Assembly (NCBI GenBank): GCA_964407405.1
Contig: CAYOVH010000003.1
Coordinates: 41,196 to 105,195 of the forward strand
Reading direction: 5' to 3'
DNA: 64,000 nucleotides
Source: JASLCR01 sp964407405
GTDB lineage: Bacteria > Patescibacteriota > Saccharimonadia > Saccharimonadales > Saccharimonadaceae
Shown here: one piece after another, positions 16,957 through 24,610 of the stretch
Position numbering within the stretch: position 1 is the first letter of the stretch
Layout of the letters: each line of letters starts with the position of its first letter
The notes under the pieces: generated by a model
What the model was told of the DNA's origin: nothing
Seen by the model: only the letters and a program-made list of their open reading frames with translations
Database searches by the model: none
Translations under genes and position numbers: made by a program

Positions 16957-17602
16957 CCAATACTTCTTGAGTTATTGCTGGCTGGGTAAATGTCTTGAGC
17001 ATACGGATCGGCACTACTACAAATTTTATCGGTGAGTTTGGCTTGATCGATCCGCTACCCGTCTCGCCATAGGCATCCTCCGCTTTAATCGAGAGTTCAT
17101 AGATGCCGCCGATCTTCTTGCCTTTCATCATATTGCCCCAGCCCGTGATGACGCTGCCTGGTCGCACGATAAGCGGTGACTTCAGGCTGTCTTTCTCGAT
17201 CGAACCATCAAAGATATCACCATCTGGTGTCCAGCCAATATAGTATGTCGCATAGGTCGAATCATCACCGATAGCCTCGCCCTTCCCTTGCTCGATCGTC
17301 TTACTCGTTGTCTCGGTGAGGCTTTTTGCGTCAAATTTGCCGACGCGTAACTTCTTTTGCTCGTTGACAGTCGCAAAATACTTTTTCGAAAGCGCGTTTT
17401 GTTCATTATCGAGCTCCCCCTGCTGAGCGTCAGTGTCTTTTTGGTACTGTGCTGCCTTTGACTGATATTCAGCCAGTGCTGCCTGGCCTTTCTGTTGCTC
17501 CTGCGACGCAAGGATCATCACCACAAAGCCGACGACCGTACCTACAGTCATCGCAATCGTGATCACCCAAATACCGGTGCGCTGCGCCCTACTTGTTGCC
17601 AT
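16937..17602 (-). CDS. Membrane-anchored FKBP-type peptidyl-prolyl isomerase
   Basis: The 221-aa product has an N-terminal membrane helix (residues ~11-32) and a coiled-coil-like Gln/Lys/Glu-rich stalk (~33-85). An FKBP domain follows (~110-205; IVRPGSVITGWGNMMKGKKIGG, AEDAYGETGSG). It probably catalyses prolyl isomerisation of exported proteins on the outer face. GGGAGA lies just before the ATG. It is first in the unit with trxB. Confidence 0.88.
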   Translation of the reverse strand: MATSRAQRTGIWVITIAMTVGTVVGFVVMILASQEQQKGQAALAEYQSKAAQYQKDTDAQQGELDNEQNALSKKYFATVNEQKKLRVGKFDAKSLTETTSKTIEQGKGEAIGDDSTYATYYIGWTPDGDIFDGSIEKDSLKSPLIVRPGSVITGWGNMMKGKKIGGIYELSIKAEDAYGETGSGSIKPNSPIKFVVVPIRMLKTFTQPAITQEVLDAYAAQ

Positions 17603-17697
17603 ATATTCTCCCTATATGTATTTGATTGCAGTTACATTATAGTATAGCAAATATGGAAAGTACTTGGCTACTTTGCACCGATAATGTGAATCATACG

Positions 17698-19014
17698 CTA
17701 CCATTCGCATGATCGCATAGTTTGGTTATAAGGACCGACTGCCACAAAACAACCCGTCCCATAGGTAATAGAGGTCCAAGCCCCGCTCGGTATAGTATGC
17801 TGCGTCCAACTTTGCCCATTCGTAGAAGTTCCTACGGAATTATAGGAAATACTCACAAAGCGTCCACCCCCATAGGCTATAAACTGCATTCCAGGCCCAT
17901 CAGTATACTCCGTCCAATGTATACCGTCAGTAGATGTCATAGAATAACTACCACTCACAGCCACGAAGCGGCCGTTGCCGTAAGTAACCGTCGACCAATT
18001 GCGATTCGGTACGGCGTCTGCTGTCCAGGTTTGCCCATCAGTGGATGTCATAACACCGTTCATACTAACTGCTACAAAGCGGCCATTGCCGTAAGTAACT
18101 GAACCCCAATCGTCATTGCCGTAAAATGATGGCTCAGCATGTGCCGTCCAATTCATACCGTCAGTGGATGACATTATTCTATTGTAGGCGAAGGGCAGGT
18201 TATCATCTCTATAACCGACTGCTACGAAGCGGCCGTTGCCATAGGTGATAGAATTCCACTTCCCTACCGGTACATTACCTGCCCACGTCCAGCTTTTACC
18301 ATCAATGCTCGTTGCCGCAACCCCGGATACTTCTTCTGGGCCACTACCATAGTCAACAAAGCTTGGACCGACTGCCACAAAGCGGCCGTTGCCGTAAGCA
18401 ACAGAATTCCATGCATGAGATTGTCCGTTGTTATCTATGTTCCAACTCTGCCCGTCAGTGGATGACATACTACCTCCAGGCCGAACCGCCACGAAGCGGC
18501 CGTTGCCGTAAGTAACAGCCTCCCAAAGACCCCCATATCCACCAGATACAGAATTGGCTGCCCACTCCTCACCGGCAGTTGTTGGAGCTTCCCCAGGTCC
18601 CCCCGCACAAGTCCCCTGCACCGGCGTCTTCTGGTCGGTGGTGTTCATGTAGTAGGTGAGGGTTGGGTAGGTTTTGCTTTTGGCTTCTATGCAGAATGAG
18701 GAGGCAGAGCCTTCTATGTAGGTGAGAGTGACATTAGAGCTAGATTTAAAGAGGCTAGCATTAGTTCCTGATCCATCAAAGGTAGAATTAGCGGTGAGTA
18801 GTGGATAGCCATTGCCAAAGTTCTTTTTGCTTTCCATGGCAGAAGCTAGGTTGGTAAGATCGCTTTTGAGTTCATTGGCTGCCATGGTCTTGCGCCAGGT
18901 GCCGTAGCCGACGGCAGAGAGGGCTGCCAGGATGGCGATGACGGCGATGACTATGACGAGTTCTATGAGGGTGAAGGCACGCGAGGTGCTACGGTGTTTT
19001 TCGTGGACGGTCAT
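17698..19014 (-). CDS. Type IV pilin-like protein with C-terminal seven-repeat propeller-like domain
   Basis: The 438-aa product starts with a basic leader, a prepilin cleavage motif (SRA|FTLIELVIVIAVIAILAA) and the class III helix of type IV pilins. A normal pilin head follows to ~residue 140. The remaining ~300 residues are seven copies of a ~36-50-residue unit with core YGNGRFVAV...SSTDGxxWT and a leading W-x-S-V/I-T. The last copy carries two Cys (GCFVAV...RSCEW) that could close a ring. Seven such units suggest a seven-bladed beta-propeller at the pilus tip or surface, probably for binding. This is inferred from the repeat pattern. The gene follows cyoE by 57 nt; co-transcription is not clear. 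Confidence 0.85.
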   Translation of the reverse strand: MTVHEKHRSTSRAFTLIELVIVIAVIAILAALSAVGYGTWRKTMAANELKSDLTNLASAMESKKNFGNGYPLLTANSTFDGSGTNASLFKSSSNVTLTYIEGSASSFCIEAKSKTYPTLTYYMNTTDQKTPVQGTCAGGPGEAPTTAGEEWAANSVSGGYGGLWEAVTYGNGRFVAVRPGGSMSSTDGQSWNIDNNGQSHAWNSVAYGNGRFVAVGPSFVDYGSGPEEVSGVAATSIDGKSWTWAGNVPVGKWNSITYGNGRFVAVGYRDDNLPFAYNRIMSSTDGMNWTAHAEPSFYGNDDWGSVTYGNGRFVAVSMNGVMTSTDGQTWTADAVPNRNWSTVTYGNGRFVAVSGSYSMTSTDGIHWTEYTDGPGMQFIAYGGGRFVSISYNSVGTSTNGQSWTQHTIPSGAWTSITYGTGCFVAVGPYNQTMRSCEW

Positions 19015-19071
19015 TTGGTACTAGACTAACATAAGCAGTAAAGGTATAGCAAATACGATACATCTACTAGC

Positions 19072-19935
19072 CTATGGCAAGAGAGGGCCAGTGCCCAACA
19101 TCACGCAAAGCAGCAAGACCTGCCACATAGCGGTCTTAAACATGTGCCGTGACCATGCATTGGTATCTTTTGCCCGGAGACCAAGTAGCGCCAAGTATAT
19201 CCAGTAGAACCCAGCAATGAGCATCATATAAAAGTACAGCCAGCCGGTATAGCCAAATACCGTCAAGAGCAGTGTCGTCGCGACATAAAGGATTGTATAG
19301 ATAAATATCTGGACTATCGTGGAATGGACTCCGTGGACTACCGACATTAGCGGAACCTTTGCAGCCTTATACTCCTTGAGCCGGTAGATCGAGATAGAGT
19401 AAAACTCTGGAAACTGCCAGAAAAACATGATGAGAAATACCAGCACCAATCCTGTATCAATCTGCCCATCGACAGAAGCGTACCCGCCTGCGGCTGGCAG
19501 CGCGCCACTAACCGCTCCAACGGCCGTACCGTGCACCGACGCACGTTTTGTCCACCGTCCATAGAGCCACACATATGTGACAAACCCAGCAATCCCAATC
19601 GCAACCGTCAGCCAGTTTGTCCAAACCGCGAGCACTACTGTACCAATAATGAAAAGTGCCCAGGAAAAAACAAGATTGCCTCGCGGATCCACCTCACCAG
19701 TGACACTTGGACGCTTTTTTGTGCGCGCCATCTTGGCATCGATATCACGATCATAATAGTTGTTGAGTGCGCATGCGCCGCCCACGACAAGTATCATACC
19801 GACAGTCATCGCAGCAAAGACCACCCAGTCGTACCGTCCGGCCGACGCAAGGAAATATGCCGCTACAGCCGTCAGGACATTGCCGTACAGCACACCCGGT
19901 TTCATCAACTGGTAGTAAGCACCTGTCTTGATCAA
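19072..19935 (-). CDS. cyoE: Protoheme IX farnesyltransferase (heme O synthase)
   Basis: A 287-aa UbiA-family prenyltransferase with about nine membrane helices. It makes heme O for the bo3 oxidase. The Mg-prenyl-PP motif NNYYDRDIDAKMARTKKRP is present. It is the last gene of the cyo operon, 1 nt after cyoD. No heme biosynthesis genes lie in the window, so the heme source is not visible. Confidence 0.93.
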   Translation of the reverse strand: MIKTGAYYQLMKPGVLYGNVLTAVAAYFLASAGRYDWVVFAAMTVGMILVVGGACALNNYYDRDIDAKMARTKKRPSVTGEVDPRGNLVFSWALFIIGTVVLAVWTNWLTVAIGIAGFVTYVWLYGRWTKRASVHGTAVGAVSGALPAAGGYASVDGQIDTGLVLVFLIMFFWQFPEFYSISIYRLKEYKAAKVPLMSVVHGVHSTIVQIFIYTILYVATTLLLTVFGYTGWLYFYMMLIAGFYWIYLALLGLRAKDTNAWSRHMFKTAMWQVLLLCVMLGTGPLLP

Positions 19936-19936
19936 A

Positions 19937-20302
19937 CTAGAAACCTTCTTTGTTTTGCTGGATCATGTACTCTTGCATGCCCTCAGGCCCCATGCCCATG
20001 CGATAGTTGAGATTTATCATGACCCAAAGCGAACCGACAACAACGATCGATAGCGTCAGTATCGTGAAGTAAAGACTCCAGCTGCGCCAACGCGGCTTCA
20101 TGTCGCCCGAAAGATGGAGGAAACTAACCAGCTGTACCACAAATTGTACGACCGCAAGCACCATGACGACTAGACTAATGCCAAAGACCGATCCAGGCCA
20201 ATGATGCGTCACGGCAAAATAACTTAGTAGCGTCAAGCCGAGTGCCAGCACGGCACCGACGAGATACCGCGAAATAACCTGTTCGAATGATTCTCGTCTC
20301 AT
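19937..20302 (-). CDS. cyoD: Cytochrome o ubiquinol oxidase subunit IV
   Basis: A 121-aa three-helix membrane subunit (helices ~14-30, ~39-63, ~76-98) of the COX4_pro/CyoD type. It assists assembly of the quinol oxidase. It overlaps cyoC by ATGA. Sequence similarity is weak in this family, and the operon position is the main evidence. Confidence 0.85.
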   Translation of the reverse strand: MRRESFEQVISRYLVGAVLALGLTLLSYFAVTHHWPGSVFGISLVVMVLAVVQFVVQLVSFLHLSGDMKPRWRSWSLYFTILTLSIVVVGSLWVMINLNYRMGMGPEGMQEYMIQQNKEGF

Positions 20303-20874
20303 AACAGCCCTCCGATCAAGTACACTACCGCAAAGATAAATATCCAGATGATATCAAGAAAGTGCCAAAAAAGTGCAAATAGCCCAAATTTTCGCTCCAG
20401 ATTTTCTTCTTGGTCACGCTTTCTGATAGTCAGAAGAAGTACTACAGCCCAGATGAGTCCGATAGAAATATGCAGACCGTGAGTTCCGACGAGCGTAAAG
20501 AAGCCTGACAAAAATGCACTGGCCTGCCACGAATTGCCTTCATGTGCTAGCTTGGTAAACTCATACAGCTCAAGCGCCAAAAATGCCGCACCCAGGATAA
20601 TCGTCATGAAAAGAAGCGACTTTGCCAGGTCAGTCTTTTTGAATCGATAAGCTGCCGCTGCCACGCCACACGTTACGCTGCTGGCAAGCAATATGATCGT
20701 TTCAGCCAAAGCATACGAGGGATCAAGAATATCCCGACCGCTCACGCCACCTGCTGTCGCGTCTTTGAGAATAAAGAATGTCGCAAACAAGCTGGCAAAC
20801 AAGATCATGTCCGTCATCAGATAAATCCAGAGTCCGAAATTTGCTTTGTCAGTCTTCACTGCTACTTCATTCAT
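20299..20874 (-). CDS. cyoC: Cytochrome o ubiquinol oxidase subunit III
   Basis: A 191-aa five-helix COX3-family subunit (FGLWIYLMTDMILFASLFATF start; GTHGLHISIGLIWA; FWHFLDIIWIFIF). It overlaps cyoB and cyoD by ATGA, so the subunits are translated together. Confidence 0.93.
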   Translation of the reverse strand: MNEVAVKTDKANFGLWIYLMTDMILFASLFATFFILKDATAGGVSGRDILDPSYALAETIILLASSVTCGVAAAAYRFKKTDLAKSLLFMTIILGAAFLALELYEFTKLAHEGNSWQASAFLSGFFTLVGTHGLHISIGLIWAVVLLLTIRKRDQEENLERKFGLFALFWHFLDIIWIFIFAVVYLIGGLL

Positions 20875-22835
20875 ACCTTTGCCTCCCGCTTGAGTTCAGC
20901 AACCGTGATGATCCGCTCGGTATCATCATCCATCGTTCTGATGATAATCAATGCGATCAACCCGATACCCGCCACTACTACCAGCCACCATATATGCCAG
21001 ATGACACCAAAGCCAAACAGTCCAGCGGCTACCGCTACATAGATGCCTAGGGCACTATTCTTGGGTACCGCCACATCTTCTGTTATTTCACCATCGACAT
21101 CTTTTAGTCTGTTTTGTTTTCGGTACCAGAGCTCGTCTAGAGCGTGCACTTTTGGAAGAACCGCAAAGTTGTACTCTGGCGCAGGACTAGCAGTCATCCA
21201 TTCGAGCGTCCGTCCGTCCCATGGATCGCCTGTTGTGTCGCGTAGCTTGTTGCGCTGCTTGATACTTACAAATAGCATCAATACCATCGTTGCTACACCG
21301 AGACAGATAAGACCGACACCGACTGCCGAAACGATAAAGAATGGCACCCATGTCGGATCGGTGTAGTGATCAATACGCCGAACTGCGCCCATTAGACCAA
21401 GAGCATACAGCGGCATAAACGCCAGTAGAAAACCGAGCTGCCACAAAACCGCAGCGAGTTTTCCAAGAGTCTCGTGGAGCTTAAACCCAAATATCTTTGG
21501 CCACCAATATGTCAGGCCGGCGAAGAAACCAAAGACGACGCCGCCAATGATGACATTGTGGAAATGCGCGACCAAGAACATCGTATTGTGCACCTGAAAA
21601 TCAAGAGCCGGTATCGACATAAGCACGCCTGTCACACCACCGATAGTAAATGTAAAGACAAAGCACATAAACCACCACATCGCTGCAGAAAAATGGATCT
21701 GACCCCGGTACATCGTAAATAGCCAGTTAAATATCTTTACTCCTGTCGGGATCGCAATAATAGCTGTCATTATTCCAAAGAATGCATTGACGTCAGCGCC
21801 AGCTCCCATCGTGAAGAAATGATGCTGCCAGACGATAAAGCTAAAGAACATGATTGCCAAAAGTGCCGCCACCATTGTTGGATAGCCAAATAGTCTCTTG
21901 CGACTGTAGGTTGCCACTATCTCTGAATAGATACCAAATGCCGGCATCACGAGAATATAGACTTCCGGGTGGCCCCACGCCCAAATCAAGTTGATGTACA
22001 TCATCGGATTACCACCAAGATCGGATGTAAAGAAGTGCATGCCCATCGTTCGATCAAGCGTCAGCATAGCCAGTGTGGCCGTAAGGATCGGAAACGCCAT
22101 CATGATAAGCGTTGAGGTCACAAGAACACTCCAAGCAAATACCGGCATCTTCATCAAGGACATACCTGGGGCACGACATTTGATAATCGTCACAAAGAAG
22201 TTTACTCCCGAGAGCAGGCTTCCCACACCAGCTATCTGTAAGCTCCATATCCAATAATCAACGCCTGGCCCGGGATTATACTCGAGTCCAGTCAATGGTG
22301 GGTAGCCGAGCCAGCCACCATTTGAAAAGCCGCCAAAGACTAGCGCAAAATTACACAAAATCATTCCAGCTGCAAACAGCCAAAAGCTAACGGAATTGAG
22401 CCAAGGGAAAGCCACGTCACGCGCTCCGAGCATGAGTGGCAAGGCAACATTGATCAACCCAAACATCAATCCCATTGCGACAAAGAAGATCATAATCGTA
22501 CCATGTGCAGTAAAGACCTGCTGGAACGTATCGCTTGAAAATAGACCGCTCTGATCCCCGACGCTAACCGCTGTATGAGCACGCAGCATGATCGCATCTG
22601 ACAGGCCGCGCACCATCATAATGATTGCTACTGCGATGTACATGATCCCGATCTTCTTAGCATCAAGTGATGTCACAAATTCCCAGAGAAAACGCCATTT
22701 TTTGAAATATGTCACCATTATCAAGACAGCGATTAAGCCAAGAGGCATACCGATAGCCGCTCCAATCGTCGCCGGCTCTTGCGGTAAATAGTCAAGCGAC
22801 ATGCGGCCGATAAGTATATGCATTAGATCATTCAT
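20871..22835 (-). CDS. cyoB: Cytochrome o ubiquinol oxidase subunit I
   Basis: The 654-aa catalytic heme-copper oxidase subunit, which reduces O2 to water and pumps protons. Ligands visible are the low-spin heme His in TAHGTIMIFF, the Cu-B His-Tyr pair in WGHPEVYILVMPAFG, the two Cu-B histidines in VWQHHFF, and the heme histidines in VAHFHNVIIGG. Length and C-terminal helices match the bo3-type subunit. It overlaps the cyoA stop by 8 nt. Confidence 0.97.
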   Translation of the reverse strand: MNDLMHILIGRMSLDYLPQEPATIGAAIGMPLGLIAVLIMVTYFKKWRFLWEFVTSLDAKKIGIMYIAVAIIMMVRGLSDAIMLRAHTAVSVGDQSGLFSSDTFQQVFTAHGTIMIFFVAMGLMFGLINVALPLMLGARDVAFPWLNSVSFWLFAAGMILCNFALVFGGFSNGGWLGYPPLTGLEYNPGPGVDYWIWSLQIAGVGSLLSGVNFFVTIIKCRAPGMSLMKMPVFAWSVLVTSTLIMMAFPILTATLAMLTLDRTMGMHFFTSDLGGNPMMYINLIWAWGHPEVYILVMPAFGIYSEIVATYSRKRLFGYPTMVAALLAIMFFSFIVWQHHFFTMGAGADVNAFFGIMTAIIAIPTGVKIFNWLFTMYRGQIHFSAAMWWFMCFVFTFTIGGVTGVLMSIPALDFQVHNTMFLVAHFHNVIIGGVVFGFFAGLTYWWPKIFGFKLHETLGKLAAVLWQLGFLLAFMPLYALGLMGAVRRIDHYTDPTWVPFFIVSAVGVGLICLGVATMVLMLFVSIKQRNKLRDTTGDPWDGRTLEWMTASPAPEYNFAVLPKVHALDELWYRKQNRLKDVDGEITEDVAVPKNSALGIYVAVAAGLFGFGVIWHIWWLVVVAGIGLIALIIIRTMDDDTERIITVAELKREAKV

Positions 22836-23718
22836 GATGTGCTCCGTCGTGCATATCCATACCCATCTTCATGTCAAGTATCTGATGGTACAGTTTCTTA
22901 TCAGTGAGTTTATAAACCCGGTCTGTTTTCTCAGTACTCGGCTCTGAGAGCTTATGATATTCTGCCATATCGAGAGACGTGGTTGATTTTTGTGCGATTT
23001 TTATCCATGCTTCAAAATCGTCTTTCGTCATGGACCGCACAGTAAATTTCATATCAGCGTAGCCTTTGCCATTGATATTTGTCGAATAGCCGCCGAACTC
23101 GCCTGTTTGATTTGCCTTTAGATTTAGCTGTGAGTCCATGCCATTCATCGCATAAATCTGCGAACCCAGGGCCGGCACCCAAAATGCACTCATTGGCGCA
23201 TTGGCAGTCAGATTGAAGTGAATCGGTGCTTTCTCGGCAACCGGCAGTTGATTTAATGTTGCAATTCCGTAGTCAGGATAGATAAACAGCCATTTCCACT
23301 GCAGTGCGACTACCTGAACATTGATCGTTTTTTGGTCGGACGCCAGACGCTTGTACGGATCAAGTGCATGCGAGGTCTGCCACGTTACCACAGAAAGTAC
23401 ACCAATCATAGCAATCGGAATCCCCCACCAAAATGCTTCAAGCACGTTATTCTTATGCCAATCTGGGCGATAGGTACGTTTCGAACGCGGATTCTTCTCA
23501 CTATAGCGCCACGCAAACATCCCGAGCATGGTGTAAACCGGAATCACTACAAGCGCGCTGAGACAAAGGGTAAATATCAGGAGATTTCGCTGTTGATCGG
23601 CGATCTCTCCGCTCGGACTCAAGACATCAAAGTGAGCATTCCGCACCATCAGCCAAGCGCCGACAGTCAAAAAAACTGCAATAAGCACGCCAATAATTGC
23701 CCCTACTCCCCGTTTCAT
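22828..23718 (-). CDS. cyoA: Cytochrome o ubiquinol oxidase subunit II
   Basis: A ~296-aa subunit with two N-terminal membrane helices (~5-25 and ~45-70 of this start) and an outside cupredoxin domain. The domain has no CuA cysteine ligands, so the oxidase takes electrons from quinol rather than cytochrome c. The C-terminal tail is Met/His-rich (MKMGMDMHDGAHHE), a possible metal-binding tail. I chose ATG 23718 because TTGCAC-17-TATGAT ends 7 nt before it; upstream ATGs fall inside that promoter. Confidence 0.93.
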   Translation of the reverse strand: MKRGVGAIIGVLIAVFLTVGAWLMVRNAHFDVLSPSGEIADQQRNLLIFTLCLSALVVIPVYTMLGMFAWRYSEKNPRSKRTYRPDWHKNNVLEAFWWGIPIAMIGVLSVVTWQTSHALDPYKRLASDQKTINVQVVALQWKWLFIYPDYGIATLNQLPVAEKAPIHFNLTANAPMSAFWVPALGSQIYAMNGMDSQLNLKANQTGEFGGYSTNINGKGYADMKFTVRSMTKDDFEAWIKIAQKSTTSLDMAEYHKLSEPSTEKTDRVYKLTDKKLYHQILDMKMGMDMHDGAHHE

Positions 23719-23725
23719 TACTTTC

Positions 23726-23754
23726 ATCATACCGCTTAGAACCCTAAAGTGCAA
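23726..23754 (-). promoter_or_regulatory. Promoter of the cyo operon
   Basis: TTGCAC (23749-23754), 17-nt spacer, TATGAT (23726-23731), then 7 nt to the cyoA ATG. This is a leaderless arrangement. Confidence 0.8.
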
Positions 23755-23802
23755 TCACAAAGTTGTCCCTATCCGAAGCTCACAGATATAACTACCATAA
23801 GC

Positions 23803-23831
23803 TTGACATAATTTTAAAAGTTCGCTATGCT
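23803..23831 (+). promoter_or_regulatory. Promoter and structured leader of the Rpf-like gene
   Basis: TTGACA (23803-23808), 17-nt spacer, TATGCT (23826-23831). It leaves a ~105-nt 5' leader that includes a hairpin (CTTTTTAT / ATAAAAAG). A leader this long is unusual here, so control at the RNA level is possible. I could not match it to a riboswitch class. Confidence 0.75.
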
Positions 23832-23945
23832 CGTACTTGTGTCTTTTTATGTGTGAGATAAAAAGTACACAGTTTCACCTCTGTTATTGAATATTACTAA
23901 GTCGTCTGATACTGGCGCATAATGGGGGTATAAGGAGGAAAATTA

Positions 23946-24548
23946 ATGCGTAAAATTACGCCACTTCTGGTGGGTCTATTTGTTATGCTTACGCTAGCAA
24001 CATTTGGCTCGCCAGCTGCTCAGGCAGCACCACACACAAACACTAAAAAAACGTACCACAAAGTACAGCCCGGCGATTCACTTAGTTTGATCGCTGAAAA
24101 ATATGACACAGTCTGGACGCGCATCTACGATGCAAATACGTCGGTTTCCAATCCAGACATCATCAACCCTGGACAGAAATTACGTATCCCAACAAAAAAT
24201 GAGAAACTAAAATCACGATCGATAGCACAGCCAACTGCAACTACTACATATTCGGCTACACCTGCTCAATCGTATGCTAGCTCACAGCCAGCGCGCAGCA
24301 AGTCATACGCTGGCAACAGCGTATGGGACAAGCTGGCGCAGTGCGAAGCCGGTGGAAACTGGAGCACCAATACTGGCAATGGCTACTATGGTGGACTGCA
24401 GTTTGCTCAAGGCACCTGGGCCGCTCATGGCGGCAAAGGATCAGCCGCAAATGCAAGCCGCGAAGAACAAATCGCTGTGGCCAAGCGTGTCCAAGCCTCG
24501 CAAGGATGGGGTGCCTGGCCAGCCTGCTCTGCAAGACTTGGTCTGTAA
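23946..24548 (+). CDS. Secreted LysM protein with Rpf-type transglycosylase domain
   Basis: The 200-aa product has a signal peptide (residues 1-28, ending AAQAAP), a LysM peptidoglycan-binding domain (~36-82; YHKVQPGDSLSLIAEKY), a Ser/Ala/Thr linker, and a C-terminal domain (~124-200). That last domain matches actinobacterial resuscitation-promoting factors: WDKLAQCEAGGNW with the catalytic Glu, GYYGGLQFAQGTWAAHGG, and a paired Cys in WGAWPACSARLGL. It should cleave peptidoglycan glycan strands, either its own or those of a neighbouring cell. TAAGGAGG precedes the ATG. It is divergent from cyoA. Confidence 0.92.
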   Translation: MRKITPLLVGLFVMLTLATFGSPAAQAAPHTNTKKTYHKVQPGDSLSLIAEKYDTVWTRIYDANTSVSNPDIINPGQKLRIPTKNEKLKSRSIAQPTATTTYSATPAQSYASSQPARSKSYAGNSVWDKLAQCEAGGNWSTNTGNGYYGGLQFAQGTWAAHGGKGSAANASREEQIAVAKRVQASQGWGAWPACSARLGL

Positions 24549-24569
24549 AAATACATAGACTATAGAGAA

Positions 24570-24610
24570 ACATCCGGTTCGCCTCACGCGCGGTCTACCG
24601 GATGTTTTAT
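24570..24610. terminator. Terminator between the Rpf-like gene and pheT
   Basis: 9-bp stem ACATCCGGT / ACCGGATGT followed by TTTATTTTT on the plus strand. The stem overlaps the last codons and stop of the convergent pheT. Confidence 0.8.

Noticed and set aside
23841..23945. c-di-AMP (ydaO-type) riboswitch in the Rpf leader
   Set aside because: Such riboswitches precede rpf genes in actinobacteria, but this leader is shorter and lacks the conserved core as I know it.
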